Source: Oceanobacillus_B kapialis (lineage in GTDB: Bacteria > Bacillota > Bacilli > Bacillales > Amphibacillaceae). Taken from it: a DNA stretch of 64,000 nucleotides. The translations under genes were made by a program, and so were the position numbers. Shown one piece after another: positions 1 through 8,457 of this stretch. The first letter of the stretch is position 1. Every line of letters begins with the position of its first letter. A model generated the notes under the pieces. It ran no database searches. It was not told the DNA's origin and saw only the letters and a list, made by a program, of their open reading frames with translations. The DNA lies in NCBI RefSeq assembly GCF_042685265.1, contig NZ_JBHUMX010000001.1, one strand, 5' to 3'.

Positions 1-315
1 GGCTACGCATCGTCGCCTTGGTAAGCCGTTACCTTACCAACTAGCTAATGCGCCGCGGGCCCATCTGTAAGTGGCAGCCGAAGCCGCCTTTCAACTTCTC
101 GTCACGCAACGAAAAGTGTTATCCGGTATTAGCCCCGGTTTCCCGGGGTTATCCCAGTCTTACAGGCAGGTTGCCCACGTGTTACTCACCCGTCCGCCGC
201 TCATTCCACAAGCGTCACCCCCGAAGGGGATCTGCTTGCTTCCTGCGCTCGACTTGCATGTATTAGGCACGCCGCCAGCGTTCGTCCTGAGCCAAGATCA
301 AACTCTCCAAAAAAG
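1..315 (-). rRNA. 16S ribosomal RNA, 5' part only
   Basis: The reverse strand reads the canonical start of 16S rRNA (GGAGAGTTTGATC, then TGGCTCAGGACGAACGCTGG) and runs through the V1 and V2 regions to the window edge, so only about the first 315 nucleotides are present. The V1 loop (GCAGGAAGCAAGCAGATCCC) resembles the Virgibacillus/Oceanobacillus group. One oddity is T instead of the usual C in the GATCCTGG stretch (reads GATCTTGG). The exact mature 5' end is set by analogy with B. subtilis and may be off by several bases. Confidence 0.95.
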
Positions 316-485
316 TTTGTATCATGTCGACACCAATCAACATGATGCGTCTTAGCTTCACAGAAGCTGACTTCTGCTTTGTATTTCTTCGAAAAACAGC
401 AAGCTGTTTTTCCTTGACATACTGGTTGTTTTGTTCAGTTTTCAAAGAGCAATTTACAACGCCGCTTCAAAAAGGCGACTTAATA

Positions 486-514
486 ATAGTATCACATTCA
501 AATCAGCCTGTCAA
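486..514 (-). promoter_or_regulatory. rRNA promoter between tRNA-Ile and 16S
   Basis: On the minus strand a perfect -35 TTGACA (509-514) is followed after 17 bp by -10 TACTAT (486-491). The base seven nucleotides downstream is G (position 479), which fits the GTP-initiated rRNA promoters known in B. subtilis. It lies between tRNA-Ile and the 16S gene, so the rRNA can be made independently of the tRNA array. Further downstream, at 429-450, lies the TTGCTCTTTGAAAACTGAAC stretch typical of Firmicutes rRNA leaders. Confidence 0.85.
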
Positions 515-533
515 ACACTTTTTTGTGATGCTA

Positions 534-607
<74 letters not shown>

Positions 608-622
608 ATGTAGGTAATGAAT

Positions 623-696
623 TGGAGCGGGTGAAGGGAATCGAACCCTCATCATCAGCTTGGAAGGCTGAGGTTTTACCACTAAACTACACCCGC
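623..696 (-). tRNA. tRNA-Gly (TCC)
   Basis: The cloverleaf begins GCGGGTGTAGTTTAG, has anticodon loop CTTCCAA (TCC) and carries an encoded CCA at 623-625. Confidence 0.97.
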
Positions 697-754
697 ATAT
701 AAAGATAAAACTTATATCATAATTTCTCTTATTCTGCTATCATTTCAACTTCGA

Positions 755-831
755 TGGTCGGGAAGACAGGATTTGAACCTGCGACCCCATGGTCCCAAAC
801 CATGTGCTCTACCAAGCTGAGCTACTTCCCG
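755..831 (-). tRNA. tRNA-Pro (TGG)
   Basis: The cloverleaf begins CGGGAAGTAGCTCAG, has anticodon loop TTTGGGA (TGG) and an encoded CCA at 755-757. Confidence 0.97.
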
Positions 832-837
832 TTATAA

Positions 838-914
838 TGGCGCGCCCGAGAGGAGTCGAACCCCTAACCTCTTGATCCGTAGTCAAACGCTCTATCCAAT
901 TGAGCTACGGGCGC
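838..914 (-). tRNA. tRNA-Arg (ACG)
   Basis: The cloverleaf begins GCGCCCGTAGCTCAA, has anticodon loop CTACGGA (ACG, expected to be deaminated to inosine) and an encoded CCA at 838-840. Confidence 0.97.
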
Positions 915-933
915 ATGTTTTATTATTTAAAAG

Positions 934-1017
<84 letters not shown>

Positions 1018-1066
1018 ATAGATCTTAAACACTTCTTTATAATAACTAAGAAACCAAATGGTTTAA

Positions 1067-1148
1067 TGCGGGTGAAGGGACTTGAACCCCCACGTCCGAA
1101 GACACTAGATCCTAAATCTAGCGCGTCTGCCAATTCCGCCACACCCGC
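1067..1148 (-). tRNA. tRNA-Leu (TAG)
   Basis: A class II tRNA begins GCGGGTGTGGCGGAA and has anticodon loop TTTAGGA (TAG). The variable arm is closed by a TTCG loop. No CCA is encoded. Confidence 0.96.
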
Positions 1149-1164
1149 ATAATATATTTATAAA

Positions 1165-1240
1165 TGGTGAGCCATGAAGGATTCGAACCTTCGACCCTCT
1201 GATTAAAAGTCAGATGCTCTACCAACTGAGCTAATGGCTC
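1165..1240 (-). tRNA. tRNA-Lys (TTT)
   Basis: The cloverleaf begins GAGCCATTAGCTCAG, has anticodon loop CTTTTAA (TTT) and an encoded CCA at 1165-1167. Its 5' half is duplicated upstream at 1369-1397. Confidence 0.97.
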
Positions 1241-1368
1241 GTGTTAAAAAGGCATAACCTGCTATAACAAGATAATTAATCAAGTGGACCCCTGCTTCTA
1301 AAAGCTTATTCACGGATGCTTGATGCATCGGGGTTACTCGTAGTTTATTCGGTAGAAGTATTGCTCGT

Positions 1369-1397
1369 TGCTCTACCAACTGAGCTAATGGCTCGTG
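1369..1397 (-). pseudogene. Truncated tRNA-Lys remnant (5' half)
   Basis: Twenty-nine bases (1369-1397) are identical to 1215-1243, that is, three bases of 5' flank, the 5' acceptor strand and the D arm of tRNA-Lys. The match stops before the anticodon arm, and no anticodon stem, T arm or 3' acceptor strand follows. About 125 bp of unrelated DNA separates it from the intact gene. It therefore cannot fold into a tRNA and is read as a partial duplication or deletion product. Confidence 0.85.
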
Positions 1398-1495
1398 CTT
1401 CATATTTCAATAAAAAGCGAATAAAAAAATACTATTGCTTAAATAGTACGTTTTACAATACTACTTATTATAAGTTCTTTCTCAGAAAAGATAAA

Positions 1496-1570
1496 TGGCT
1501 GGGCCACCAGGATTCGAACCTGGGGTACACGGGATCAAAACCCGATGCCTTACCGCTTGGCTATGGCCCA
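1496..1570 (-). tRNA. tRNA-Gln (TTG)
   Basis: The cloverleaf begins TGGGCCATAGCCAAG, has anticodon loop TTTTGAT (TTG) and an encoded CCA at 1496-1498. Confidence 0.97.
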
Positions 1571-1575
1571 ACATC

Positions 1576-1652
1576 TGGCGGTCCGGACGGGACTCGAACC
1601 CGCGACCTCCTGCGTGACAGGCAGGCATTCTAACCAACTGAACTACCGGACC
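1576..1652 (-). tRNA. tRNA-Asp (GTC)
   Basis: The cloverleaf begins GGTCCGGTAGTTCAG, has anticodon loop CTGTCAC (GTC) and an encoded CCA at 1576-1578. Confidence 0.97.
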
Positions 1653-1682
1653 CAACCTTAATTCTCTTTACTTTAAAAAAGA

Positions 1683-1754
1683 TGACCCGTACGGGATTCG
1701 AACCCGTGTTACCGCCGTGAAAGGGCGGTGTCTTAACCGCTTGACCAACGGGCC
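1683..1754 (-). tRNA. tRNA-Glu (TTC)
   Basis: The cloverleaf begins GGCCCGTTGGTCAAG and has anticodon loop CTTTCAC (TTC). The gene ends in GGGTCA without an encoded CCA. Confidence 0.96.
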
Positions 1755-1763
1755 ATTTCACAA

Positions 1764-1854
1764 TGGCGGAGAAGGAGGGATTTGAACCCTCGCGCCGCTT
1801 ACACGACCTACACCCTTAGCAGGGGCGCCTCTTCAGCCACTTGAGTACTTCTCC
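1764..1854 (-). tRNA. tRNA-Ser (GCT)
   Basis: A 91-nt class II tRNA begins GGAGAAGTACTCAAG, has anticodon loop CTGCTAA (GCT), a long variable arm and an encoded CCA at 1764-1766. Confidence 0.97.
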
Positions 1855-1857
1855 GTT

Positions 1858-1932
1858 TGGCTCCACAGGTAGGATTCGAACCTACGACCGATCGGTTAAC
1901 AGCCGATAGCTCTACCACTGAGCTACTGTGGA
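1858..1932 (-). tRNA. tRNA-Asn (GTT)
   Basis: The cloverleaf begins TCCACAGTAGCTCAG, has anticodon loop CTGTTAA (GTT) and an encoded CCA at 1858-1860. It is the first tRNA of the array after the promoter at 1966-1994. Confidence 0.97.
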
Positions 1933-1965
1933 ATAAAAGTTAATGTGTTTTTTGCAACGATTAAT

Positions 1966-1994
1966 ATCGTACAACATTTTAAAAATAATGTCAA
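1966..1994 (-). promoter_or_regulatory. Promoter of the tRNA array
   Basis: A perfect -35 TTGACA (1989-1994) is followed after exactly 17 bp by -10 TACGAT (1966-1971) on the minus strand, about 35 bp before tRNA-Asn. The arrangement copies the promoter found in front of 16S. Confidence 0.82.
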
Positions 1995-2125
1995 CACTTT
2001 TTTATTTTATTTTTTGTGTGTCGCTATGTGATTTATTAGCTTATTTAATTTACCATGATTGACAACTTTCGTCAATAACATATGTAAACTTTTTTTAAAA
2101 TTACTTAACCCACAAACTTTTCACC

Positions 2126-2578
2126 TTATTTCTCCTTTTGAAGCTGTAACGAGCCTCTACATTTTCCACAACGATATTTCTTTACATTAACCCTTCTTCT
2201 CCTCTCATATACATGGCCGCAAGTTTTACAAACATACTGATAATGGTGCTCCACTTTTTGAGATGGTAATGGATTACAAAATCTAGGGGAGTTGGTCTCC
2301 TTTAGTAGTTTTTTGAAATCCTGATCACCATGTTTATATCCCTTTCCATCTATATGAAGGAAATAGTGACAGAGTTCATGTTTAATAATACCCTTAAACT
2401 CTTCCATACCCGCTTCAAGATATTTAGGATTAATTTCTATTACTCTTTTGGCAGGAAGGTATCGCCCACCAGTTGTTCTAAGTCTATTATTAAAACAGAC
2501 GCTATGTAAAAACTTTCTTTTAAAATACTTTTTTGATAACTCTTCTACTATATTATACAGTTCTTTTTCGTTCATCAT
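2126..2578 (-). CDS. SprT-like zinc metalloprotease-fold protein
   Basis: This 150-residue protein has the SprT-family HELCHYF motif, in which the HExxH-type site binds zinc. In the C-terminal third a zinc ribbon is formed by two Cys-x2-Cys pairs (VCKTCGH and YRCGKCR). It corresponds by sequence type and position to B. subtilis YdcK, next to the tex/sigB region. The cellular role of the bacterial family is not settled, although eukaryotic relatives (Spartan) cleave DNA-protein crosslinks. An upstream in-frame ATG at 2584 abuts the AAGGAA ribosome site, so the third codon (2578, ATGATG) with proper spacing is preferred as the start. Confidence 0.85.
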   Translation of the reverse strand: MMNEKELYNIVEELSKKYFKRKFLHSVCFNNRLRTTGGRYLPAKRVIEINPKYLEAGMEEFKGIIKHELCHYFLHIDGKGYKHGDQDFKKLLKETNSPRFCNPLPSQKVEHHYQYVCKTCGHVYERRRRVNVKKYRCGKCRGSLQLQKEK

Positions 2579-2675
2579 TTTCATTTCCTTTACCTTATTC
2601 TCTATTGGCTATCCCTCTATTTTAACATAATGGAGTAATTTAAATAAGTTTCGCCAAGCATTTTCAACCCTCTAA

Positions 2676-2690
2676 TTAAAATAATTTTAA
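2676..2690. promoter_or_regulatory. PerR-box-like operator of katA
   Basis: The 15-bp sequence TTAAAAT-A-ATTTTAA is a perfect 7-1-7 inverted repeat, and the symmetry extends to 21 bp (2673-2693). It differs from the PerR consensus TTATAAT-N-ATTATAA at one symmetric position per half (12 of 14 match). It sits directly upstream of the katA -35 box, as expected for peroxide-responsive repression. Fur or Zur boxes share this geometry, so PerR identity is an inference. Confidence 0.6.
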
Positions 2691-2697
2691 TTAAACA

Positions 2698-2725
2698 TTG
2701 ATTTTTAATTGCAATGCATTATAAT
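2698..2725 (+). promoter_or_regulatory. katA promoter
   Basis: The -35 is TTGATT (2698-2703), the spacer is 16 bp and the -10 is a perfect TATAAT (2720-2725), about 45 bp before the start codon. The spacing and the adjacent palindrome support a vegetative, repressor-controlled promoter. Confidence 0.65.
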
Positions 2726-2769
2726 TAATTGTAGAAAGTCTAATTTAAATTTTAGAGAGGGGAATAACA

Positions 2770-4233
2770 TTGACTGATAACAATAAACACATTACAACTG
2801 CCGCCGGCGCTCCAGTTGGCGATAACCAGAATTCCATTACAGCTGGCCACAATGGCCCTACGTTACTGCAGGATTTTCATTTACTAGAAAAGCTTGCACA
2901 CTTTAATAGAGAGCGTATCCCAGAGCGTGTAGTTCATGCAAAGGGCGCTGGAGCACATGGTTATTTCGAAGTTACAAATGATGAAATTTCAAACTATACA
3001 AAAGCCGATTTCCTAAGTGAAGCTGGAAAACGTACAGATATGTTCATTCGCTTTTCTACTGTTGCAGGTGAGCTTGGTTCAGCTGATACTGTCCGTGATC
3101 CTCGCGGTTTCGCAGTTAAATTTTACACAGAGGAAGGAAACTATGATCTTGTAGGAAATAACACACCTATTTTCTTCATCCGTGATGCGATCAAATTTCC
3201 TGACTTTATTCATACGCAAAAACGTCATCCACAAACACACTTAAAAGATCCGAATATGGTGTGGGACTTCTGGTCATTATCACCAGAATCTCTACATCAA
3301 ATTACGTACTTACACGGTGACAGAGGTCTTCCTGCTACACTTCGTCATATGAACGGTTATGGTAGCCATACATTTAAATGGGTGAATGCCCAGGGCGAAG
3401 TATTCTGGGTGAAATACCACTTCATTAGTGAGCAAGGTGTAAAAGGGTTAGACGTTGAGCTTGCAGATAAACTTGCTGGAGAAAACCCTGATTACCATAC
3501 AGAGGATCTGTTTAATGCAATTAAAAATGAAGATTTCCCTGCATGGAAGCTTTATGTACAGATTATGCCTGAAGAAGATGCGAAAGATTACAAATGGGAT
3601 CCATTCGATGTAACAAAAGTTTGGTCGAAGAAAGACTATCCTCGTATTGAAGTTGGACGCATGGTGTTAAACCGTAACCCTGAAAACTACTTTGCAGAAG
3701 TAGAACAGGCTGCATTCTCTCCAGGTCAATTTGTACCAGGAATTGAAGCTTCACCAGATAAAATGCTTCAAGGTCGTTTATTTGGATATTCTGATGCACA
3801 TCGTTACCGTCTTGGTGGCAACCATCACCAAATTCCAATTAACCGTCCGAAAAATGAAGTAAACAACTATCAACGGGATGGTTTCATGGCTGTAAATGGT
3901 AATGGTGGAAGCAAACCAAATTATGAGCCCAATAGCCAAAACGGTCCTGCTGAAGACATCACAGCGAAAAACACTCCATTCGAAGTAAGTGGACAAGCTG
4001 ATAGTGTAGCTTATGACAGCGAAGATCATTACACACAAGCAGGCGATCTATACCGCCTCATGAGCGCCGACGAGAAAGATCGATTGATCAAAGCATTCGT
4101 CGGACACATGGAGCCTGTAGAAAAAGAAGAAATTAAACTTCGTCAAATAGAGCATTTCTACAAAGCAGATCCTGAGTGGGGAGAAAGAATTGCCCAAGGC
4201 CTAGGATTAGCTGTTCCAGAAAGCGTACGTTAA
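2770..4233 (+). CDS. katA: Catalase, small-subunit clade 3 (KatA)
   Basis: This 487-residue monofunctional haem catalase dismutates hydrogen peroxide in the cytoplasm. The distal haem histidine is H56 in RVVHAKGAGAHG, the catalytic asparagine lies in DLVGNNTPIFF (about 127-137), and the proximal tyrosine motif RLFGYSDAHRYRLG lies near residue 340. Length and motifs fit the clade of B. subtilis KatA. The start is TTG at 2770, seven bases after GAGAGGGG. A PerR-like box and promoter lie upstream and a bidirectional terminator follows. In B. subtilis no catalase sits between sprT-like and tex, so the gene appears inserted into an otherwise conserved order. Confidence 0.97.
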   Translation: MTDNNKHITTAAGAPVGDNQNSITAGHNGPTLLQDFHLLEKLAHFNRERIPERVVHAKGAGAHGYFEVTNDEISNYTKADFLSEAGKRTDMFIRFSTVAGELGSADTVRDPRGFAVKFYTEEGNYDLVGNNTPIFFIRDAIKFPDFIHTQKRHPQTHLKDPNMVWDFWSLSPESLHQITYLHGDRGLPATLRHMNGYGSHTFKWVNAQGEVFWVKYHFISEQGVKGLDVELADKLAGENPDYHTEDLFNAIKNEDFPAWKLYVQIMPEEDAKDYKWDPFDVTKVWSKKDYPRIEVGRMVLNRNPENYFAEVEQAAFSPGQFVPGIEASPDKMLQGRLFGYSDAHRYRLGGNHHQIPINRPKNEVNNYQRDGFMAVNGNGGSKPNYEPNSQNGPAEDITAKNTPFEVSGQADSVAYDSEDHYTQAGDLYRLMSADEKDRLIKAFVGHMEPVEKEEIKLRQIEHFYKADPEWGERIAQGLGLAVPESVR

Positions 4234-4283
4234 TTCTTTCTAAATAAGTATCAGTTCCTACTTTTTCATTACCACACTACACA

Positions 4284-4325
4284 AAAAATGCCGGATAACT
4301 CTTAAAGAGCTATCCGGCATTTTTA
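4284..4325. terminator. Bidirectional terminator between katA and tex
   Basis: A long stem (ATGCCGGATA ... TATCCGGCAT) is flanked by an A run on the left and a T run on the right, so it can stop both katA and tex transcription. Confidence 0.9.
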
Positions 4326-6488
4326 TGCTTCTATCATGGTTAAGGCAATACGCCCCTTATCACTATCTACTTGCTCCACCCATACGGTTACAACATCACC
4401 TACAGAAGCAATATCCATTGGATGTTTGACGAACTTGTTTGCCATTTTAGAAATATGGACCAAGCCATCCTGTTTCACGCCAATATCTACAAACACACCA
4501 AAATCAACAACATTACGGACGGTGCCTTGCAATTCCATACCTGGCTTCAAATCTTCTAATGAAAGCACATTTTTCTTTAATAATGGCTGTGGAAAGTCAT
4601 CCCGTGGATCCCGCTCTGGTTTACTTAGGGCATTCATAATATCCATTAGCGTCGGCTTTCCAATTCCTAGTTGTTCAGCAATGGCAGATTGGTCTATATT
4701 AGCTAGCTTAGTACGAAGCTGCTCTGTCCCAATGTCATCCATTGTGCTGTTTAACAGTTTAAGCAATTCTTCTACTTGCTGATAGCTTTCGGGGTGAATT
4801 GGTGTACGATCTAACGGGTGATCACCATCCACAATACGTAAGAAGCCTATCCCCTGCTCATACGTTTTCGCACCAAGACGAGGAATTTTTTTAAGTTGTT
4901 TACGGTTGGCAAATTTCCCTTGCTCATTACGCTGCTTCACAATATTATTAGCAACAGTCTTACTAAGACCAGCTACATACTGTAAAAGAGAAGCAGAAGC
5001 GGTATTCACATTTACCCCTACCTGGTTTACCGCAGTCTCCACTACAAAAGATAAAGACTCATTTAATGCCTTTTGACTTACGTCGTGCTGATACTGCCCC
5101 ACACCGATGGATTTAGGATCAATTTTGACAAGCTCAGCCAATGGATCCTGTACACGTCTTGCGATGGAAGCAGCGCTCCTTTCTTCAACTTGTAAGTCTG
5201 GAAACTCTTCTCTTGCAAGTTCTGAGGCAGAATAAACACTGGCACCTGCTTCATTAACAATAATATACGGGATATCAAGCTGATTATCCGTAATGACATC
5301 TGCTACAAATTGTTCAGTTTCTCTTGAAGCTGTCCCATTCCCAATCGCAATTAATTCTATCGGGTACTTTCTCATAAAGGACATCATGATTTTTTCCGCA
5401 CCTTTAATATCATTTTTAGGTGCAGTAGGGTACATAACCCCAACTTCATGCACTTTACCCGTTTCATCTACAATCGCTAGCTTACAACCCGTACGAAAAG
5501 CCGGGTCAACTCCTAGCACTGTTTTTCCCTTTAAAGGTGGTTGAAGAAGAAGATTTTTCAGGTTCTTAGAAAAAACATCAATAGCCTGATTCTCCGCTTT
5601 TTCCGTTAAGGCATTGCGAATTTCCCTTTCAACCGATGGCTGAATAAGCCGCTTGTAACTATCCTCAATAGCCCGATCAAGTATTTCTTTGACTTCACCT
5701 GTGGTGGATTTGCGAATGATCTGGCCTTGCAAGTATTGTGTAATCGACTCAACTGGAGTTTCAATCGCTACCTTCAAAATGCCTTCCTTCTCCCCACGGT
5801 TTAAAGCAAGTATACGATGGGAAACCATTGACCTTACCGCTTCATGATACTCATAATACATTTGGAAAACCTGTTTTTCATCAAGTTCGGCATTTTTCAC
5901 GTTCGCTTGTACAGAGCCACGCTTAAAGGTTTCCTCACGAATATGGTCGCGATATTCTGGGTCATCAGATATCCATTCTGCCAAGATGTCATTTACACCT
6001 GCTAGCACGTCCTCCGTCGTATGTAGTTCATTTTCTTCAGACAAATAATGAATAGCATCCTTCGCTGCATTCAGATTCTCTTGCTGCCAAATAGCAACAG
6101 CTAAGGGCTCTAGTCCCTTTTCCTTCGCTATCGTAGCCTTTGTTCTTCTTTTTTGTTTATATGGGCGGTAAAGATCCTCTACCCGCTGTAATTGTGTTGC
6201 TTTTACGATTTCGGTACGGAGCTCTTCTGTTAGCTTGCCCTGTTCTTCAATAATACGCAGAACTTCCTCTTTACGGTCCGATAGATTTACAGCATACGTC
6301 CATTTATCTTGTACGGTCTTAATTTGTACCTCGTCTAATCCGCCTGTCATTTCTTTACGATACCTGGCAATAAACGGGACAGTATTACCTTCATCCAAAA
6401 GGGCAATTACTTTATTTACAATTGTTGTGTTTACTTCTGATTCCTTTGAGACCCACTGAATAAGGTCTTGATTATATCCTTCAGCCAT
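4323..6488 (-). CDS. tex: Tex-family RNA-binding transcription accessory protein (YdcI)
   Basis: This 721-residue Tex protein has an N-terminal helical region, a central YqgF/RNase H-like fold (LGVDPAFRTGCKLAIVD at about 330-350), helix-hairpin-helix motifs (NTASASLLQYVAGL and IPRLGAKTYEQ) and a C-terminal S1 RNA-binding domain (GMELQGTVRNVVDFGVFVDI). Tex binds nucleic acids and affects transcription and expression of stress genes. The chosen ATG at 6488 has GGGAGGA seven bases upstream; an in-frame start 54 bp further up has no ribosome site. It follows rsbX on the same strand with a 118-bp gap and no obvious terminator, so read-through from the SigB operon is possible. Confidence 0.93.
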   Translation of the reverse strand: MAEGYNQDLIQWVSKESEVNTTIVNKVIALLDEGNTVPFIARYRKEMTGGLDEVQIKTVQDKWTYAVNLSDRKEEVLRIIEEQGKLTEELRTEIVKATQLQRVEDLYRPYKQKRRTKATIAKEKGLEPLAVAIWQQENLNAAKDAIHYLSEENELHTTEDVLAGVNDILAEWISDDPEYRDHIREETFKRGSVQANVKNAELDEKQVFQMYYEYHEAVRSMVSHRILALNRGEKEGILKVAIETPVESITQYLQGQIIRKSTTGEVKEILDRAIEDSYKRLIQPSVEREIRNALTEKAENQAIDVFSKNLKNLLLQPPLKGKTVLGVDPAFRTGCKLAIVDETGKVHEVGVMYPTAPKNDIKGAEKIMMSFMRKYPIELIAIGNGTASRETEQFVADVITDNQLDIPYIIVNEAGASVYSASELAREEFPDLQVEERSAASIARRVQDPLAELVKIDPKSIGVGQYQHDVSQKALNESLSFVVETAVNQVGVNVNTASASLLQYVAGLSKTVANNIVKQRNEQGKFANRKQLKKIPRLGAKTYEQGIGFLRIVDGDHPLDRTPIHPESYQQVEELLKLLNSTMDDIGTEQLRTKLANIDQSAIAEQLGIGKPTLMDIMNALSKPERDPRDDFPQPLLKKNVLSLEDLKPGMELQGTVRNVVDFGVFVDIGVKQDGLVHISKMANKFVKHPMDIASVGDVVTVWVEQVDSDKGRIALTMIEA

Positions 6489-6606
6489 TCTGATTCCTCC
6501 CTTACACCTTATATAGTTTACCAAAATAGCGAGGGTTTTCATAATAAACCCTTAGGCAAGCCTTCCATAAACATTCGCATCCAACAAAAAAAGAAAGACA
6601 GTTACT

Positions 6607-7221
6607 TTACTCGCCTGCCTTCCTTTTATCTGCATCGTATCGAATTGCTATTAATGTTGTATCATCTTCCCGATCAGGTTCACTTATATATTCGAATGTC
6701 TTTGTAATAGTCGTGACATCCTGGTTCGTTAAGTACTTTTTAGAGAGTTCTTTATCGCTCACACCATCTGAAAACATTACGAAATTCATCTTTTCATCCA
6801 ATGTATCCTGTACAACTTTAAACGGTCTGTGATAACCAGCTAGATAGCCCGCATTCGGTATATTACGTTTCCGTTTTTTATCCTCCGTAATTGTCATGAT
6901 ACATATGTTGCCAATGGAAGAAAAAGAATATGTTGAGGACATAAAATCAATTTTCAGCACCCCGAGCACAACACCGCGTTTTCCCTGGAGCTGTTCGTTA
7001 CACTTCTTAATTAAGTTTTCAATATTAGTGGAGCTGTTCTCTCGAATAATATCTATTACAATTTGTGATGATTCCTTTGCGAATTCACCACTCCCCAAGC
7101 CATCTGCAATCGCACAAACAAACTCTTTTTCCGTTTCCTTATAAAAGTAACTATCACCACAATGATATTTCCCTTTTTTCGCTTTCTGGAACACGGAGAC
7201 ATCTACCATATTCGTGCTCAA
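6607..7221 (-). CDS. rsbX: RsbX, PP2C-type phosphatase feeding back on the stressosome
   Basis: This 204-residue PP2C-family phosphatase has the acidic metal motifs AIADGLGSG (about 38-46), FSDGVSDKEL and REDDTTLIAIRY. In B. subtilis RsbX dephosphorylates RsbS and RsbR after stress and so resets the stressosome. It is the last gene of the sigB operon. Its TTG start overlaps the sigB stop as TTGA, which implies translational coupling. An internal ATG five codons in is a weaker alternative. Confidence 0.93.
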   Translation of the reverse strand: MSTNMVDVSVFQKAKKGKYHCGDSYFYKETEKEFVCAIADGLGSGEFAKESSQIVIDIIRENSSTNIENLIKKCNEQLQGKRGVVLGVLKIDFMSSTYSFSSIGNICIMTITEDKKRKRNIPNAGYLAGYHRPFKVVQDTLDEKMNFVMFSDGVSDKELSKKYLTNQDVTTITKTFEYISEPDREDDTTLIAIRYDADKRKAGE

Positions 7222-8009
7222 TCGAAAACCTCCGTGCTTTCAGCCTGTATTGCTTCCCTTAATTTTCGTAGAGAGCGTCGCTGAAGGCGGGATACATGCA
7301 TTTGGGAGATACCCAATAATTCGCCAGTTTCTTTTTGGCTCATATTGTCAAAGTAGGTACACTGTAATATCTGCTGTTCTCTTTCAGATAGGATCGGTAA
7401 TATTTTCTCTAGTAGCATTTTTTGGTCAATATTATTGTAACCACTCTCTTCATTCCCCACTAAATCGAGAATTGCTACCGTACTACCATCAGAATCCGCT
7501 TCGATTTTACGGTCCACTGACAATGCTTTATAGCTTTTTCCCATCTCCATAGTCTCAAGGATATCTTCCTCAGAAACCTCAAGATAGTCAGCTATTTCCC
7601 TCACAGTAGGGGATTTTTGGTTGTTGGTAGTTAGGTCATCCACTGCTTTTTTAATTTTCGGTCCTAGTTCCTTAATTCTACGTGGAACGTGGACACTCCA
7701 TGTTTTATCACGTATAAATCGCTTAATTTCCCCAATAATCGTCGGGATAGCAAAAGACTCAAATGATTTACCAAAAGTAGGGTCGTACCTTCTAACAGCA
7801 GCTAGCAATCCAATCATACCTACTTGTACTAAGTCTTCGTGAATCGTGCTGTTTTTTGAGTACTTTCTTGCAATAGACTCCACAAGATCTGTATAGGTTA
7901 ACACAATCTTCTCCTGAACCGCTTCATCTTTTGGTTCCTTTTGCAAATATTCTATCCATTGGTAAACCTCATCTCTTCCGCTATTGTGTGGTTGAGATTT
8001 GGTCGTCAT
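7218..8009 (-). CDS. sigB: RNA polymerase sigma-B factor, general stress sigma factor
   Basis: This 263-residue sigma-70 group 3 factor has region 2 (DLVQVGMIGLLAAVRRYDP ... IPTIIGEIKRFIRD), region 3 (KSPTVREIADYLEVSEEDI) and region 4 with the helix-turn-helix MSQKETGELLGISQMHVSRL. It directs the general stress regulon and is held inactive by RsbW. Its 5' end overlaps rsbW by 29 bp and its stop overlaps rsbX. A sigma-B-type promoter upstream of rsbV (8880-8904) predicts autoregulation. Confidence 0.97.
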   Translation of the reverse strand: MTTKSQPHNSGRDEVYQWIEYLQKEPKDEAVQEKIVLTYTDLVESIARKYSKNSTIHEDLVQVGMIGLLAAVRRYDPTFGKSFESFAIPTIIGEIKRFIRDKTWSVHVPRRIKELGPKIKKAVDDLTTNNQKSPTVREIADYLEVSEEDILETMEMGKSYKALSVDRKIEADSDGSTVAILDLVGNEESGYNNIDQKMLLEKILPILSEREQQILQCTYFDNMSQKETGELLGISQMHVSRLQRRSLRKLREAIQAESTEVFD

Positions 8010-8457
8010 CTAAGTCCACCTCTGTTTCGTTTAAATACTTTGTCATCAAAATGATAACACCATAGTTGTTGTTAATTTGAACTTTGTCCATTAACGTGTT
8101 TATCAGAAACAGACCGAAACCACCCTCACGTAAATTCTCTACGGACTCGGTATTTTTGTATGGTCCAATGCCGTCCTTAATTTCATTTAGGTTAAAGCTT
8201 CCTCCATGATCTGCAACCATTACTTCCAAGCGGTTTCCGTACACCGCAAATCCTACCGTAACCTCCCCTTCATCATTCTCATGATAGGCATGTGTTACTG
8301 CATTTGTAATTGCTTCAGATATTGCCACCTTTAGGTCCTCGATATCTTCATAAGAAAACCCCATACGGTTCGCTATACCAGAGATACTTAAGCGAATTAC
8401 GCCCACATATTCCGGTTTGGCAGGCACTTTCATCTCTATAAAGTCAAATTTCTCCAT
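7981..8457 (-). CDS. rsbW: RsbW anti-sigma-B factor / serine kinase
   Basis: This 158-residue protein has the GHKL ATP-binding fold: an N box EAITNAVTHAY, G1 ADHGGSF and G2 REGGFGLFLI. RsbW binds and inactivates SigB, and phosphorylates RsbV to inactivate it. The ATG at 8457 overlaps the rsbV stop as TAATG and is preferred over an in-frame start 18 bp upstream. The gene overlaps sigB by 29 bp, so the anti-sigma/sigma ratio is likely kept by coupled translation. Confidence 0.96.
   Translation of the reverse strand: MEKFDFIEMKVPAKPEYVGVIRLSISGIANRMGFSYEDIEDLKVAISEAITNAVTHAYHENDEGEVTVGFAVYGNRLEVMVADHGGSFNLNEIKDGIGPYKNTESVENLREGGFGLFLINTLMDKVQINNNYGVIILMTKYLNETEVDLDDDQISTTQ

Noticed and set aside
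1203..1403. Minus-strand reading frame across tRNA-Lys and its remnant
   Set aside because: It translates tRNA sequence (typical false LAQLVEQR pattern) and has no ribosome site; treated as non-coding.
1316..1633. Plus-strand reading frame through tRNA-Gln and tRNA-Asp
   Set aside because: It is the antisense of tRNA genes; patterns such as GHQDSNLGYTGSKPDALPLG are common artefacts of this.
4336..4782. 148-codon plus-strand frame inside tex
   Set aside because: It is antisense to a well-supported conserved gene and shows no family motif.
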